A stretch of DNA of 64,000 nucleotides from Spectribacter acetivorans (GTDB lineage: Bacteria > Pseudomonadota > Gammaproteobacteria > Nevskiales > Salinisphaeraceae): positions 368,205 to 432,204 of the forward strand of contig NZ_JAVRHY010000001.1 in assembly GCF_031846305.1 (NCBI RefSeq). The letters are read 5' to 3'. The notes beneath the pieces are model-generated. The model saw only the letters and a program-made list of their open reading frames with translations, was not told the origin of the DNA and ran no database searches. The translations under genes and the position numbers were made by a program. This document shows positions 61,757 to 64,000 of the stretch, piece by piece; positions within the stretch are counted from its first letter, which is position 1, and the number at the start of each line of letters is the position of its first letter.

Positions 61757-63649
61757 ATGGCCCGCGTGATGTCGCCGCGGTGCAGGGTCGCACTGCTGGC
61801 CACGATGTTCGCGTTGCCCAGCATCGCCGCTGCGGACCCGGCCGACGACGCGCTCAAGCGGTCCAACCACTTCAAGAGCATCGCGGTGCAGCGGTTGTCC
61901 GACCTCCAGGGGCAGGTGTTGCGCGAGCGCTTCCCGCCCGATCAGCGGGTGCGCGTCTTCCTCGATGTGCACATGGCCGATTTCCTGCTGGAACACGCCG
62001 AAGTCCGGCTCAATGGCAACCGGATCGCCGAACATGACTACAGCGATGCCGAGGCCCGGGCCCTGCGCGATCAGCCCGAGACAACCCACGCCATCGCTCG
62101 CGATACCGCCGCCCCCGGGGTGAACACGCTGGAAGTGCGCTACCGCGGCCGCACCGGCGCGGACGGTGATCCGGTGTCCGGCTCGTACCGCCTGAATTTC
62201 GACAAGACCGACCGCGGCAAGCTGCTGACGGTGCCGGTGCTGCCGGGGCACACCGTGCGCGACGCGCGCGATCCCACTGCCGGCGGCGTCGCCTGGCAGA
62301 GCGATCCGGATGATGCCCGTCTGGGCATGGTGCGCCTGCTGCAGGCCACCGACAGGCCGCTGGCCGCGCTGCTGTTCCTGCTGGAAATTTCCGCGTCGGT
62401 CACGACCGCGGAATCGCTGCCCGCCGGTTTCCACACGCTGCTGGCCAGTGGCTACATCGACCTGGGCATGCGGGATCAGGCCTACCGGGCGCTGGCCGAT
62501 GCCGCCGAGGCGGAAGAGCCGACGGTGGCGGTCACCGGCGCCGCCATCGATCTGGCGGCGCTGGAGTATCGTCATCGGCACGTCGAAGCGGCGCTGGCCA
62601 TTCTGGAAAATCATCGCGACCGGCTTACCCCGGTCCATCGCAACGACTGGGAGGAGCTGCGCGGCCGGTGCCTGCTGGCCCTGGGCGACAACGACCGCGC
62701 GGTGGGAGCGCTGCAGGCGGTCGACTGGTCGCTGGACGAGGCGCCGCATGTGCATTTCAACCTGGCGGTGGCGCTGATCCGCCGCGGCGACGACGAGGCC
62801 GGACGCAAGCTGCTCGACCGTCTCGGCCGTGCCGACGACGGCAAGCTGCGTGACAAGGCGAATCTGGCGCTGGGTTACGAGTATCTGCGTGCCGGCGACG
62901 GCGAGCGGGCGCGCCGGACCTTTGCCCGGCTGCCCTGGCGTGGGCCGCATACCAGCCGGGCGCTGGCGGGTTTCGGCTGGAGCGAGCTGGCGCCGCTCGC
63001 CGGCGATGGCGAGCCGCCGCGCGAAACCGGGGGTATCCGTTTCGGGCCGTTCGTGTTCGGCGCCAGTGAAGTCAAACCCGAGGAAGCCGCGGCGCGGGCG
63101 ATGTCGGCCTGGAATGCGCTGCTCGAACGGCACCCGCTGGAGCCGGCGGTGCAGGAAGCCCGGGTGGCGCGGGCCTACACGCTGGCCCGTACCGGCGACC
63201 ATCAGGGGGCGGTGGCGGATTACGAGGCCGCCGTCGACTGGCTCACCGACCAGCGGCGCCGGCTCGACCGCCTTGTCCAGGATCTGCAACGGGGCGAGTA
63301 CGCGGCCGCCCTGGCCCGCGACGAGTACGGCGAGCTGCCGCCGACCGCCTGGCTGCGGCATACCGTGGCCGAGTCACGCTTCCGCCAGTTGCAGCGCAAT
63401 TACCAGGAACTGCGTTTTCTGCAGGGGGCCCTGGCCCAGGCCGATCCCTATGGCACGCGGGTGATGCAGCAGGCGCTGTCGCAGATTGCGGATCGCAACC
63501 TCCGGGCCGCGCAGATGCTCATCGTGGAACGGGCCAAGCGCCAGGATCAGGTGATCGACAATTACATCCTGGCCGCCCACCGCGGCCGCGTGCGGCTGCT
63601 GGAAGAGGCCCGCGAGGCGCGGGCCCGTCCCGGTGTGAACACGCCCTAG
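61757..63649 (+). CDS. Exported TPR-like repeat protein of unknown function
   Basis: A 630-residue protein with a signal peptide (ALLATMFALPSIAAADPADD). It has an N-terminal region resembling adhesion/structural domains and helix-turn-helix TPR-like repeats through the middle (ALLFLLEISASVTTAESLPA; RGRCLLALGDNDRAVGALQA; LALGYEYLRAGDGERARRTF). A C-terminal coiled-coil part contains RLQRGEYAAALARDEYGELP-like sequence. No known family. It starts 9 bases after the lipocalin stop, so is co-transcribed, and overlaps the convergent last gene by 4 bases. Probably a periplasmic scaffold or complex subunit. Confidence 0.75.
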   Translation: MARVMSPRCRVALLATMFALPSIAAADPADDALKRSNHFKSIAVQRLSDLQGQVLRERFPPDQRVRVFLDVHMADFLLEHAEVRLNGNRIAEHDYSDAEARALRDQPETTHAIARDTAAPGVNTLEVRYRGRTGADGDPVSGSYRLNFDKTDRGKLLTVPVLPGHTVRDARDPTAGGVAWQSDPDDARLGMVRLLQATDRPLAALLFLLEISASVTTAESLPAGFHTLLASGYIDLGMRDQAYRALADAAEAEEPTVAVTGAAIDLAALEYRHRHVEAALAILENHRDRLTPVHRNDWEELRGRCLLALGDNDRAVGALQAVDWSLDEAPHVHFNLAVALIRRGDDEAGRKLLDRLGRADDGKLRDKANLALGYEYLRAGDGERARRTFARLPWRGPHTSRALAGFGWSELAPLAGDGEPPRETGGIRFGPFVFGASEVKPEEAAARAMSAWNALLERHPLEPAVQEARVARAYTLARTGDHQGAVADYEAAVDWLTDQRRRLDRLVQDLQRGEYAAALARDEYGELPPTAWLRHTVAESRFRQLQRNYQELRFLQGALAQADPYGTRVMQQALSQIADRNLRAAQMLIVERAKRQDQVIDNYILAAHRGRVRLLEEAREARARPGVNTP

Positions 63650-64000
63650 CGTTTGCGGGTCAGGCCGCCGGTATGCAGGCCGGTGCGGCCGCTGAGAAGC
63701 AGGTCGTCGCCGCGCCGGATCACGTCGGATAGCGGCTCTGCCGTCGGGCTTTCGATCAGGTGCAGCTCGCCGGATTCCAGGTCGCCGTGCACGATGGCGC
63801 CGTCCACGCCCACCAGCGTGAGCTGGCCGTCGTCATCGATGTCGCCCCCGAACAGGCTCTCTTTCGAGGGGTTGTCGAGGCGGCGCCAGCCCATCTGCTC
63901 GAGTATCGCCGGATCGGTGATGCTTTCGGCCGCGAACGGGTCGTAGGCCATCGGGTCATCCAGCGCCGGCAGGGCGCGCACGTCCTCGGCGTACAGCACC
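63646..64000 (-). CDS. C-terminal part of an unidentified protein (runs off the window)
   Basis: About 117 codons of the C-terminal end are visible; the start lies beyond the window edge. The sequence is acidic and strand-rich, with repeated short units such as ALPALDDPMAYDPFAAES and GDIDDDGQLTLVGVDGAIVHGD, suggesting a beta-propeller or repeat domain. No family recognised. Convergent with the TPR-like gene. Confidence 0.55.
   Translation of the reverse strand, partial: VLYAEDVRALPALDDPMAYDPFAAESITDPAILEQMGWRRLDNPSKESLFGGDIDDDGQLTLVGVDGAIVHGDLESGELHLIESPTAEPLSDVIRRGDDLLLSGRTGLHTGGLTRKR

Overview
The window is GC-rich (roughly two thirds G+C), densely coded DNA from a Gram-negative heterotroph. 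TonB-dependent receptors, a tripartite RND pump with a TolC-type channel, a DUF1302 beta-barrel, an outer-membrane lipocalin and a FadE-type acyl-CoA dehydrogenase point to a gammaproteobacterium. A lipid-degrading Salinisphaerales/Nevskiales-like lineage is my best guess, but this is inference and no marker gene is present to prove it. No rRNA, tRNA, CRISPR, phage or insertion-sequence gene was seen, and no stretch over about 300 bases lacks a gene.

Layout. (1) 0-7.2 kb: a probable Fur-controlled run of two TonB-siderophore receptors, an amidase and an exported alpha/beta hydrolase. (2) 7.4-13.6 kb: a GbsR/MarR-type regulator with a perfect inverted-repeat operator, then an RND adaptor, permease and outer-membrane factor in one operon. 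(3) 13.7-27.6 kb: an envelope-lipid cluster of mostly undescribed genes. It holds two membrane-anchored repeat proteins, a DUF1302 barrel, a DUF4282-like protein, two DUF445 proteins, two DUF4393 (Abi-alpha-like) proteins, a FATP-type acyl-CoA synthetase, an MtfA-like protein without its zinc motif, and a small-helical plus alpha-solenoid gene pair. (4) 27.7-30 kb: a glycosyltransferase and a UDP-sulfoquinovose synthase (sulfolipid synthesis). (5) 30-44.7 kb: fatty-acid catabolism. It has a TetR regulator divergent from fadE, hydrolases, an acyl-CoA-binding protein, a two-component system, a pair of acyl-CoA dehydrogenases, a toxin-antitoxin pair and acetoacetyl-CoA synthetase. (6) 44.7-50.7 kb: GST, an acyl-CoA carboxylase carboxyltransferase, cytochrome b561, an AraC regulator and a sterol-desaturase-family hydroxylase. 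(7) 50.7-57.3 kb: a CmcJ/NvfI-like oxidoreductase and a minus-strand operon of acyl-CoA ligase, serine hydrolase and a second copy of the small-helical plus solenoid pair. (8) 57.4-64 kb: HSL-type esterase, old-yellow-enzyme family protein, MAPEG protein, DjlA-like protein, lipocalin, TPR protein and the end of an unidentified gene.

Together the genes describe a cell specialised in taking up, activating, hydrolysing and beta-oxidising lipophilic substrates, and in remodelling its own envelope lipids. The best candidate for an undescribed system is region 3. Its four operons face each other in two divergent pairs, and the two divergent promoters share TGTAA half-sites. Its small-helical/solenoid module recurs beside an acyl-CoA ligase in region 7. 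Short palindromic repeats and one composite inverted-repeat element sit in the intergenic gaps.
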